Assembly (NCBI GenBank): GCA_017617115.1
Contig: JAFZXA010000128.1
Location: forward strand, 1 to 39,702
Length of the DNA stretch: 39,702 nt
Source: Treponema sp.
GTDB lineage: Bacteria; Spirochaetota; Spirochaetia; Treponematales; Treponemataceae
Direction: 5' to 3'
This document shows positions 32,876-39,702 of this stretch, in pieces (position 1 is the first letter of the stretch; every line of letters starts with the position of its first letter). The position numbers and the translations under genes were made by a program. The notes under the pieces were generated by a model. It had not been told where the DNA came from and ran no database searches. It worked only from the letters and a program-made list of their open reading frames with translations.

Positions 32876-35500
32876 ATGAAAAAGATTTTTTTTCTTGTTT
32901 TTGTTTGTTTAAGTTTTTTGTGTTGTAAAATTGATGTAAAAACCCCTCAAAAAGATTCCCCCGCCCAAACAGAATCTCCGGCAGAAGACCCGGCTCCAGA
33001 TCCTGCACCAACACCTACGCCAAATCCAGAACCTGAGCCTGAATCACAGGTTAGATATGAGTTGAAGACGGGATCGGACATTCTTCTTATTTTTAATCAA
33101 ATGGGTGTTACTCAGGTTGCAACAGCATTCGCTCCAAGTTCAGAAAAACCTTCTGAACAGCAAACTGTATATTATCTTGATCTTGAAGAAAAGAATGTTC
33201 CGGTATGGTATGACAGTAATTCAACAACTATTTACTTTTATGCTGAAGGTGTCACAACAACAGGTGGTAACGGAAAGCTGTTATTAAATGAAGATTCAGC
33301 GGCGTTCTTTTCCGGGCTAAAAGCAGTAGAAAACTTTGATGTTTCAAAATTTGATAGCAGTAATGTAATTGTAATGTCGAATATGTTTGGTGGATGTTCA
33401 TCTTTAAAAACATTGAATCTTTCTAATTTTGATACAGGTAAAGTAACTAATATGGATAGAATGTTTGAGAATTGTGCAGAACTGACAGATTTGAATCTTT
33501 CCGGATTTAATACAAGTAAAGTTGATCATATGATGGATATGTTCTCAAATTGTAAAAAACTTACAACTCTTGATCTTTCTAGTTTTAATACAAGTGAAGT
33601 TACTGCTATGACTGGAATGTTTAGTTACTGTTGTGCATTAACAAACCTTAATATTTCAAGTTTTAATACCAGTAAAGTCGGTGAAATGAGTGAAATGTTT
33701 AAGGGGTGTACAAGTTTAGTAAATCTTGATCTTTCAAGTTTTAATACTAGTAAAGTTCAAGTTATGACGCAAATGTTTGAAGAATGTACAGCATTAACCA
33801 ATCTTGATATTTCTAGTTTTGATACAAGTAATGTTACAGATATGCAATTTATGTTTAGAAAATGTTCAAGTTTACAAACGCTTGATCTTTCAAATTTTAA
33901 TACTGCAAAAGTAACAATGATTTGTGGGATGATTGAAGATTGTACAAATTTAACAACTATTACTGCGTCTCCACAATTTGTTACGACTGCTCTTCAAGAT
34001 GGTTCTCAACCACTATTTAGTGGATGTCCAAAATTAGAAGGTGGAGCAGGAAGTAAATTAAATAGTTATGGTGATAGTTCTTTATATGCCCGCATAGACA
34101 GCGGCGAGGATAATCCAGGATTTTTTACAGAAGTTAGGTATGCGCTTAAGACGGGGCCAGAAATTAATGCGATTCTATGGAGTCTTAGTGCAGGCGATGT
34201 AAAAGGTTTTTCCTCTAGTTCAGAAAGACCTTCTTCAGAGCAGGATGTTTACTACCTTGATATTGAAGAGAAAAATGTACCTGTTTGGTATAATTCAAAT
34301 GCTAATGAAATTTATTATTATGCAAAAGGTGTTACAACTCCTGAGGCAAATGGAATACTTTTATTAAATGAAAACTCAGCACAAATGTTTTCGTGTTTTT
34401 TATATTGTAAAACAATTGATATTTCTAAATTTGATACCAGAAATGTCATTAATATGAATTCTATGTTTCAGAATTGTGAACAATTGAAAACACTTGATCT
34501 TTCAAAATTCGACACAAGAAATGTAACTGATATGGGGTGGATGTTTGCTTATTGTTCGTCTTTGACTACTATCAATGTTTCTAGTTTTAATACAAGCAAA
34601 GTTACCAGAATGAATTATATGTTTGCACATTGTTCCATAGAATCTTTAGATCTTTCTAATTTTGATACAAGCAAAGTTGAAACTATGCAAAGTATGTTTT
34701 GGGAGTGTGAATCATTAAATGATTTAATTCTTTCCAGTTTTAATACAACGAATGTAAAGTATATGTCGAATATGTTTTATGCTTGTAAAAAACTTACTAG
34801 TCTTAATTTGTCAAATTTTATTACCTCTAATGTGAAAGATATGGGCTCAATGTTCGAATATTGTATTAATCTTGAGACCTTGAATATTTCAAGTTTTGAT
34901 ACAAGTAAAGTTGAATATTTCGGTTGTACTTTTAAAAACTGTAATAAACTTGAAAGTCTTGATGTATCACATTTTATTACAAATAAAGCTGAGGGGATGG
35001 AGGATATGTTTTCTGGTTGTGTATTATTAGCAAATCTTGATATATCAAATTTTGATACCCAGAATGTTCAGAATATGCATGGAATGTTTAATTATTGCAA
35101 GTCTCTATCAACTATAGATGTTTCAGGCTTTAATACGAGTAAAGTAGCTGATATGGGATATATGTTTGCTGGTTGTGAGTTAATAACTTCTCTTGATTTA
35201 TCAAATTTTGATTTTTCTCATAAGGGAATGACAATGTCTGCCGGACTAGATGCTTTTGAATCTATTTCAATGTTTTCTGGTTGTTCTGCCTTGCAGACAA
35301 TTTATGCCACTAAAAGAGTTCCTTTAACTTCGGAAGTTGATTATCCAATTTATGATTCAGATATGTTTAAGAACTGTACCAGCCTTGTTGGTGGCAGTGG
35401 TACTGCTTATGATACTAAGCACACGAACTCCACCTATGCCCGCATAGATGGTGATGGCGGTGCTCCAGGTTACTTCACTCTCAAGGAATCGACAGACTAA
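32876..35500 (+). CDS. BspA-like/DUF285 leucine-rich surface lipoprotein, internally duplicated
   Basis: This 874-residue probable lipoprotein has a signal 1-16 with lipobox FLCC, then a Pro/Glu linker (about 30-57). Two similar halves follow, each starting with a 'VRYELKTG' or 'VRYALKTG' module and 'VYYLD(L/I)EEKNVPVWY' (about 59-155 and 422-520). Each continues with DUF285/BspA-type repeats of about 24 residues (MFxxCxxLxxLDLSxF then (D/N)TSxV): about 8 copies in the first half and about 11 in the second. Each half ends with a 'YARID' and 'PG(F/Y)FT' motif. BspA-like proteins of oral and gut spirochaetes bind host or microbial partners, and adhesion is the likely role (inference). The DNA is visibly more AT-rich and repetitive than its neighbours, which fits expansion or transfer. 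Confidence 0.9.
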   Translation: MKKIFFLVFVCLSFLCCKIDVKTPQKDSPAQTESPAEDPAPDPAPTPTPNPEPEPESQVRYELKTGSDILLIFNQMGVTQVATAFAPSSEKPSEQQTVYYLDLEEKNVPVWYDSNSTTIYFYAEGVTTTGGNGKLLLNEDSAAFFSGLKAVENFDVSKFDSSNVIVMSNMFGGCSSLKTLNLSNFDTGKVTNMDRMFENCAELTDLNLSGFNTSKVDHMMDMFSNCKKLTTLDLSSFNTSEVTAMTGMFSYCCALTNLNISSFNTSKVGEMSEMFKGCTSLVNLDLSSFNTSKVQVMTQMFEECTALTNLDISSFDTSNVTDMQFMFRKCSSLQTLDLSNFNTAKVTMICGMIEDCTNLTTITASPQFVTTALQDGSQPLFSGCPKLEGGAGSKLNSYGDSSLYARIDSGEDNPGFFTEVRYALKTGPEINAILWSLSAGDVKGFSSSSERPSSEQDVYYLDIEEKNVPVWYNSNANEIYYYAKGVTTPEANGILLLNENSAQMFSCFLYCKTIDISKFDTRNVINMNSMFQNCEQLKTLDLSKFDTRNVTDMGWMFAYCSSLTTINVSSFNTSKVTRMNYMFAHCSIESLDLSNFDTSKVETMQSMFWECESLNDLILSSFNTTNVKYMSNMFYACKKLTSLNLSNFITSNVKDMGSMFEYCINLETLNISSFDTSKVEYFGCTFKNCNKLESLDVSHFITNKAEGMEDMFSGCVLLANLDISNFDTQNVQNMHGMFNYCKSLSTIDVSGFNTSKVADMGYMFAGCELITSLDLSNFDFSHKGMTMSAGLDAFESISMFSGCSALQTIYATKRVPLTSEVDYPIYDSDMFKNCTSLVGGSGTAYDTKHTNSTYARIDGDGGAPGYFTLKESTD

Positions 35501-35521
35501 AACATCTTAGACCTTAAAACA

Positions 35522-35550
35522 TTGAATTTTCACTTCAAAAAGATTAAAAT
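35522..35550 (+). promoter_or_regulatory. hisC promoter, leaderless type
   Basis: TTGAAT (35522-35527), 17 bases, TAAAAT (35545-35550). ATG 35557 begins at the expected +1. It shares the string TTAAAATTAGGCTAT with the promoter at 11401-11429. Confidence 0.65.
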
Positions 35551-35556
35551 TAGGCT

Positions 35557-36717
35557 ATGATAACTTCAAGTAGAATGAAAGGCTTGAACCCGTATGTGCC
35601 GGGGGAGCAGCCTAAAGATAGAGTTTATATAAAGCTCAATGCAAATGAAAATCCTTATGCGCCGTGCCCGCAGGTTCAGCAGGCGGTTATTGATTTTGTA
35701 AAGACTCAGCCGCAAAAACTGGCGCTTTACCCCGACCCTGATTCAAACGAGCTGCATGCAAAAATTGCCGATATGCTCAATAAAACAGGCGGAGTGCTCT
35801 GCCGTGCTCATGTTGATGGCGACCAGGTAACTCCGGATGCCCGCGACAAGATTCCTTTTACTGTAACTCCCGAAATGATTTACACCGGAAACGGCAGCGA
35901 TGAAGTTCTTTCTTTTGTTTTTTATGCCTTTTTTGACAGCGGTAAAAAATTTGTAATGCCTCAGTTTACTTACAGTTTTTATCCGGTTTATGCAGGCTTT
36001 TATAATATTCCTATGGATCAGGTTCCGTTGAAGGACGACTGGACACTTGATACAGACGAAATGCTTGCACGTGTAAAGTCAAATGGCGGAGGAATGATTT
36101 TTGCAAATCCTAATGCGCCAACAAGTCTTGCTTTGACACGCGACCAGGTTCGCCAGATGATTCTTAAAGCTAACAAGGATGAAATATTTATTGTAGACGA
36201 AGCCTATGTTGATTTTGGCGGCGAGTCGTGCATTCCGCTTTTGCAGGAATTTTCTAACCTTTTGATTGTGCGCACTTTTTCAAAAAGTCTTTGCGGGGCT
36301 GGCATGCGTCTTGGTTATACTGTTGCTTCGCCAGAACTTATGAATGTAATAACTACAGTAAAAAACAGCGTGAACCACTTTCCGCTTGATGCTGTTGCGC
36401 AGGTTGCCGGATGTACTGCCTGCGAAAATCCTGCTTACTACGCAGACTGTGCAAGAAAAGTTTGCGAAGAGCGCGATAAATTTTATAACTTTTTGAAGTC
36501 CCGTGGTTTTTATGTATTAGAAAGCAAAACAAACTTTCTGTTTGCAAAGCACCCGTCAATCGGCGGCGATGAACTTTACAAACGTATAAAAGAGCAGGGC
36601 ATTTTGATCAGGCACTTTGCCACACCGGGCATAGAAGATTTTGTGCGAATAACAGTTGGCACCCCAGAGCAGATGTCAGCCCTCGCTAAGGCGGTTGACG
36701 TAGCGTTGGGGAAATAA
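35557..36717 (+). CDS. hisC: Histidinol-phosphate aminotransferase-like PLP enzyme
   Basis: This 386-residue fold-type I aminotransferase begins 'MKGLNPYVPGEQ' and 'KLNANENPY' (HisC hallmarks). It has 'GNGSDEVL' for PLP phosphate, 'FANPNAPTS' and 'VDEAYVDFG', and the PLP lysine Lys243 in RTFSKSLCGAGMRLGY. It catalyses histidinol-phosphate/2-oxoglutarate transamination in histidine synthesis. An insertion of about 25 residues after 'MLNKTGG' (about 83-107) is unusual. No other his genes are nearby, so a related substrate (aromatic amino acids) cannot be ruled out. ATG 35557 fits a leaderless start; ATG 35575 is the alternative. Confidence 0.85.
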   Translation: MITSSRMKGLNPYVPGEQPKDRVYIKLNANENPYAPCPQVQQAVIDFVKTQPQKLALYPDPDSNELHAKIADMLNKTGGVLCRAHVDGDQVTPDARDKIPFTVTPEMIYTGNGSDEVLSFVFYAFFDSGKKFVMPQFTYSFYPVYAGFYNIPMDQVPLKDDWTLDTDEMLARVKSNGGGMIFANPNAPTSLALTRDQVRQMILKANKDEIFIVDEAYVDFGGESCIPLLQEFSNLLIVRTFSKSLCGAGMRLGYTVASPELMNVITTVKNSVNHFPLDAVAQVAGCTACENPAYYADCARKVCEERDKFYNFLKSRGFYVLESKTNFLFAKHPSIGGDELYKRIKEQGILIRHFATPGIEDFVRITVGTPEQMSALAKAVDVALGK

Positions 36718-36722
36718 AGAAG

Positions 36723-36804
36723 TGTCACACGGATTGGGAATTGCTACGCAATTCCTGAGGTTAAAAAAGGGAAACGACGTTAGTCGTTTCGAATCCGTGT
36801 GACA
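36723..36804. repeat. 82-bp three-way-junction palindromic element
   Basis: Perfect 13-bp outer arms TGTCACACGGATT / AATCCGTGTGACA enclose two perfect eight-pair hairpins, GGAATTGC-TAC-GCAATTCC (36737-36755) and GAAACGAC-GTTA-GTCGTTTC (36771-36790), joined by an AG-rich linker. It fills nearly the whole gap between hisC and the next gene. Confidence 0.8.
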
Positions 36805-36826
36805 ATTACTTACAAGGAGACATATT

Positions 36827-37522
36827 ATGAAACTATTAGTTATAAGTGACTTACACGCACACAACGACGTGCTCGATAAAATGGACAACCTTTTTTCACA
36901 GGCAGACGCTGTGCTTTTTGCCGGGGATTTTGCAGAATGTTTTAAGCCCGAAACTGGCGATGCTGCACTTGAAAAGCTCTGTTCAAAACACGACACAATT
37001 TTTGCTGTTCTTGGAAACTGTGATAACGAAGTTTTCTTAGAAGATCTTGAAGAAAAAGATATCTGCGTAGAAAAAGCGCTTGTATTCCACGAAGGTCTTG
37101 CTTTCGCAGGTTCAGGTGGTGGTTCAAAATTTACAGGAAAAACAGAATTTGAACGCACCGAAGAAGAACTGCTTTCGGACTTTGATATCGTAACAAATTC
37201 AATTGACCAGAACGGCGACAAATCTCTTTGGAAAAATCTTATTTTAATAAGCCACAATCCTCCTGTTTGTGGCATGGTCGATTCTTTTGACGGTGAGCAT
37301 CATGCAGGAAGTCAGCAGTTCACAGATTTTATTCAGGAAAATCAACCGCTTGCAGTAATTTGCGGACACATTCACGAAGGAACAGGAACTGCAAAAATCG
37401 GCGACACTGTTGTAATAAATCCTGGCAGCCTTGGCGAAAAAGAAACTTATGTCTGGCTCGAGGTTGAAAAAGACGGTGAGGGAAACTGGAAGGTTTCAAA
37501 AGTAGAGGAGTGTAAGCTTTAA
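36827..37522 (+). CDS. YfcE/MJ0936-type metallophosphoesterase
   Basis: This 231-residue cytoplasmic phosphoesterase has the metal-ligand motifs in order: SDLHAHND (8-15), FAGDFAE (about 31-37), LGNCDN (about 62-67), SHNPP (about 141-145) and GHIHEG (about 177-182). Family members cleave phosphodiester bonds with Mn2+; the natural substrate is unknown. The start has AAGGAGA about 8 bases upstream. Its stop overlaps the next start (TAATG), so it is co-translated with the FGE-domain gene. Confidence 0.88.
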   Translation: MKLLVISDLHAHNDVLDKMDNLFSQADAVLFAGDFAECFKPETGDAALEKLCSKHDTIFAVLGNCDNEVFLEDLEEKDICVEKALVFHEGLAFAGSGGGSKFTGKTEFERTEEELLSDFDIVTNSIDQNGDKSLWKNLILISHNPPVCGMVDSFDGEHHAGSQQFTDFIQENQPLAVICGHIHEGTGTAKIGDTVVINPGSLGEKETYVWLEVEKDGEGNWKVSKVEECKL

Positions 37523-38463
37523 TGAAAAAAATATTTGCGTTTGCTGCAGGCCTTCTTTTATGCGGCATGCTTTTTGCTCAGGAAGAAGCTTCAAAAAAAT
37601 TCAGTGGAGTAACTTTTGTTTCATTCAAAACTCGCCTTACTTATAAAATTGGCGAAGACACTGCGGCTTACCCGGCTACAAGAACTTTAAAACCATTTGC
37701 AATTAATAAATTCGAAACCTGCTATAACCTTTGGTATCAGACAAGAGTGAAAGCAGAAAAAATCGGCTACTACTTTTTGAATCCTGGTCAGGGTGGTACA
37801 AACGGTAAACGCGGAGCAGAACCAACTGACGAAAATAAATATCAGCCTGTAACAAATATTTCGTGGTACGATGCAATTGTGTGGTGCAATGCCTTAAGCG
37901 AAATTAAAGGAAAAACACCGTGCTACACTTATAACGGAATTGTTTTAAAAGATTCTTCCGACACCGCTGCCTGCGATTTGTGTACATGCAACTGGAATTG
38001 TGACGGCTACAGACTTCCAAGCGAAGCCGAATGGGAATATGCCGCCCGCCGCACAAAAACCGGCTTTCAAAAAGGAAACTTAGTAAGCGGACAAACTGCA
38101 GTTACACAAGATGAAACAGCTTCATTCTATGCCTGGACAAGCGACAACGCCGGAGCAACCCGTAATGTTGGAACAGCCGGTGTGCCTTTTGATCCAAACT
38201 CAATTACAGAACCTGCAACCGGTAACGCAAACGGAGCAGGCCTTTATGACATGAGCGGAAACATTCTTGAATATTGCTGGGATTGGTTTGAAGATTACAA
38301 TGCAGGCGACCTTTACGGACCTTCTGTAGGTTATGAGCGTGTCAGCCGCGGTGGCAGCGTTTCAGACTACACTCCATTCTACTACGCCGGCGACCGCTAC
38401 AGCTACGACCCGAACGAATGCTACGACTTCATGGGCTTTCGCCTGGCGTATACAGTGCAGTAG
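37522..38463 (+). CDS. Secreted FGE-sulfatase (SUMF1)-domain protein
   Basis: This 313-residue exported protein has a signal peptide at 1-19 ('GLLLCGMLFAQE'), then one formylglycine-generating-enzyme-like domain: 'KFETCYNLWY', 'VTNISWYDAIVWCNALSEIK', 'YRLPSEAEWEYAAR' (about 170-183), 'GLYDMSGNILEYCWDWF' and the closing 'FMGFRLAY'. Several cysteines occur (CDLCTCNWNC). The catalytic Cys pair of true FGE near the C-terminus is not obvious, so this may be a binding or scaffold form, as is common in spirochaetes (inference). It is co-translated with the phosphoesterase and stops one base before the corA stop on the other strand. Confidence 0.85.
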   Translation: MKKIFAFAAGLLLCGMLFAQEEASKKFSGVTFVSFKTRLTYKIGEDTAAYPATRTLKPFAINKFETCYNLWYQTRVKAEKIGYYFLNPGQGGTNGKRGAEPTDENKYQPVTNISWYDAIVWCNALSEIKGKTPCYTYNGIVLKDSSDTAACDLCTCNWNCDGYRLPSEAEWEYAARRTKTGFQKGNLVSGQTAVTQDETASFYAWTSDNAGATRNVGTAGVPFDPNSITEPATGNANGAGLYDMSGNILEYCWDWFEDYNAGDLYGPSVGYERVSRGGSVSDYTPFYYAGDRYSYDPNECYDFMGFRLAYTVQ

Positions 38464-38464
38464 A

Positions 38465-39511
38465 TTACTTAAGTTTTCTTTCCTGCTTCTTAAGTTTCTT
38501 TGTCTCTGCCCTGATTTTCTGTCTCTGTTTGCGTGACAATTTACGCGCGCGCTTTCTTGCCTCTGATTTTTCCTTATTGATATTCAAAAGCCATACGCTA
38601 AGGAATACAGAAATTACACAAAGAATTGTTGCCATTGTAACAGCCCAGTAACCAGGCATTGTTTCGAACGGCAGCTTAAAGTTCATACCAAAGAAGCTTG
38701 TTACAAAGGTTGGTGCCATCATTACAAGGTTGATGATAGCAAGCTTTTTCATAACAATGTTCAGGTTGTTTGATGTTACAGAGCTGAACGCATCCATTAC
38801 ACCAAAAAGAATATCTGTATAAGTGTCGGCCATTTCAATTGCCTGGCGGTTATCTATTGCAACGCCTTCTACAAAATCAATATCTTCATCGTCGAACTTA
38901 ATGAGCTTGGTGCTTTTCATTTTTTGCAAAAGCAGAGCATTACTCTTGAGCGAAGTAGAAAAGTAAACAAGCGATTTTTCCAAGCCAAGCATGAGCATGA
39001 TTTCCTGATTTTCAATTTCCATGCGCATTTCGTTCTGAATGCTTGTAGAACGGCGGTTAATTTCCTTAAGGTATCGAAGGAAGTTCAAGTTAGCGCGGTT
39101 CATAATCTGCACGATGAACGAAGGAAAATCAGTTAGTTTGATATTTTTGATTCTGTTATTGCCAAAGTCCTTTAAGATTTCGCAGTCTGTCCAGCAAATT
39201 GTAATAATTGTGCGGCCTTTGATGATAATGCCGACCGGTACTGCAAAATAAGGAGTTTCAGCCGCCGGGTCATAAACAGGCACACGCACAATTGTAAGGA
39301 TATATCCTTCGCCGTCTTCCATACGCGAAAGCTCATCAGGGTCAAGAATATCAAGGATATGATCCTGTTCAAGTTCATATTCTTCCTGAAGCAGATTAGT
39401 TTCGTCGCGTGTAACATTGCGCGCATCAATCCAAAGAGGCTTTTTTGAGTTTATTTCTTCTTTTTTAGTTTTGAAAAACTGTCCGTCATCCTGCTGCCAG
39501 TATGTAATCAT
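38465..39511 (-). CDS. corA: CorA-type magnesium/divalent cation transporter
   Basis: This 348-residue CorA has an alpha/beta cytoplasmic funnel (1-240), a long stalk helix, and two C-terminal membrane helices (about 257-275 and 288-310). The selectivity signature GMN is at 275-277 ('SFFGMNFKLPF'). The C-terminus after the second helix is unusually long and basic (about 38 residues, many Lys and Arg). It imports Mg2+ (or Co2+, Ni2+) as a pentamer. The start has GAGGGGAG upstream. A short ORF with a strong ribosome binding site lies between its promoter and start. Confidence 0.94.
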   Translation of the reverse strand: MITYWQQDDGQFFKTKKEEINSKKPLWIDARNVTRDETNLLQEEYELEQDHILDILDPDELSRMEDGEGYILTIVRVPVYDPAAETPYFAVPVGIIIKGRTIITICWTDCEILKDFGNNRIKNIKLTDFPSFIVQIMNRANLNFLRYLKEINRRSTSIQNEMRMEIENQEIMLMLGLEKSLVYFSTSLKSNALLLQKMKSTKLIKFDDEDIDFVEGVAIDNRQAIEMADTYTDILFGVMDAFSSVTSNNLNIVMKKLAIINLVMMAPTFVTSFFGMNFKLPFETMPGYWAVTMATILCVISVFLSVWLLNINKEKSEARKRARKLSRKQRQKIRAETKKLKKQERKLK

Positions 39512-39573
39512 TTTAAAATTCTCCCCTCAAAAAAGGTTAACCTCTGAGAATTCCAAAATGAAATGCAGAAAAA

Positions 39574-39642
39574 TTAAAGTGCGGAATTTCGGAGGCATTT
39601 ATTCATTAAAACATATATGGGATAACTCGACCCACCGTCCAT
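39574..39642 (-). CDS. Possible 22-residue leader peptide upstream of corA
   Basis: ATG at 39642 is preceded by a perfect AGGAGG (39654-39649) with a six-base spacer. The ORF (MDGGSSYPIYV... to TAA at 39574) ends 62 bases before the corA start. Its ribosome binding site, GGAGGCA (39647-39653), is perfectly complementary to TGCCTCC near the end of the same ORF (39591-39597), so folding would block initiation. This resembles the logic of the enteric corL/mgtL leader ORFs (established there); here it is inference. Confidence 0.5.
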   Translation of the reverse strand: MDGGSSYPIYVLMNKCLRNSAL

Positions 39643-39687
39643 AACGTGCCTCCTGTAAAAAAATACTTTTTATCAAACTGATTATTT

Positions 39688-39693
39688 ATTTTA
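39688..39693 (-). promoter_or_regulatory. Possible -10 box of the corA transcript
   Basis: TAAAAT on the minus strand, about 170 bases before the corA start. The -35 would fall outside the window. Confidence 0.35.
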
Positions 39694-39702
39694 CCACAAA
39701 AA

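Noticed and set aside
33330-35250. CRISPR-like regular repeats
   Set aside because: The periodicity of about 72 bp is the codon image of 24-residue leucine-rich repeats in one open frame, with no spacers and no cas genes.
36676-37275. A 199-residue reverse-strand ORF over the phosphoesterase gene
   Set aside because: It is the antisense shadow of a gene with all metallophosphoesterase motifs, and it crosses the palindromic element.
39512-39702. Mg2+ (M-box) riboswitch upstream of corA
   Set aside because: The leader is short and I cannot find the conserved M-box segments; the short ORF explains the strong ribosome site better.

Overview
The window is a compact, AT-rich chromosomal segment of a spirochaete, most likely a host-associated (gut or rumen type) Treponema. 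This is inferred from gene content: a CHASE2 adenylate cyclase next to a stand-alone cyclic-nucleotide-binding protein, an acidic-repeat/TPR membrane protein resembling the spirochaetal flagellar collar protein, a BspA/DUF285 leucine-rich lipoprotein, several secreted proteins of spirochaete-type families, and hflK/hflC, mutS2, rsgA, ssb, corA and hisC as housekeeping genes. No phage, insertion sequence, transposase, CRISPR array or rRNA was seen.

Layout. 41-454 is a small secreted FecR-like protein with its own terminator. 528-8659 is one tightly packed forward operon: CHASE2 adenylate cyclase, RCK-type ion channel with a degenerate selectivity filter, single-domain cAMP-binding protein, SLC13/ArsB-like permease, rsgA, and a TPR-LuxR regulator. 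At 8684-8869 lies a promoter-to-terminator cassette that looks like a small RNA or attenuated leader. It is followed by mutS2, a CBM48/histone-H1-like small protein, two tRNAs (Gln-CUG, Glu-CUC), a secreted unknown and a spirochaete-type unknown (13005-14714). The reverse-strand cluster hflK, hflC and a membrane-anchored pseudokinase-like protein occupies 14711-18483. A small membrane protein (18604-19263) converges on a secreted tandem CBM48 protein (19379-20107).

The 728-bp gap 20108-20835 is the most unusual stretch. It holds two roughly 215-bp imperfect palindromes in opposite orientation. Their primary sequences have diverged but their stems have changed on both sides, so the pairing is kept. 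A separate inverted duplication of the promoter and start region of the next gene flanks one of them. 20836-25024 encodes the collar-like TPR protein and a dolichol-kinase-like membrane enzyme. Next come a polytopic membrane protein, two exported proteins, a U32 peptidase-family protein, ssb, a large spirochaetal unknown, the BspA-like lipoprotein, hisC, a YfcE-like phosphoesterase, a secreted FGE-sulfatase-domain protein, and corA with a short upstream ORF.

How it works together. The first operon reads as a cAMP module: the cyclase makes cAMP, the single-domain receptor binds it, and the channel and permease are the likely outputs (inference). Regulatory architecture is a second theme. At least eight genes have a recognisable -10 box six to eight bases before the ATG and no Shine-Dalgarno, suggesting leaderless mRNAs, while the neighbours have clear AGGAGG-type sites. 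A 36-bp promoter cassette with an AAGTCCACTT dyad recurs in front of a lipoprotein gene and ssb. Several intergenic gaps are filled by different structured palindromic elements. Three of the four directly abutting convergent gene pairs overlap by exactly four bases at their stop codons, leaving no room for terminators.
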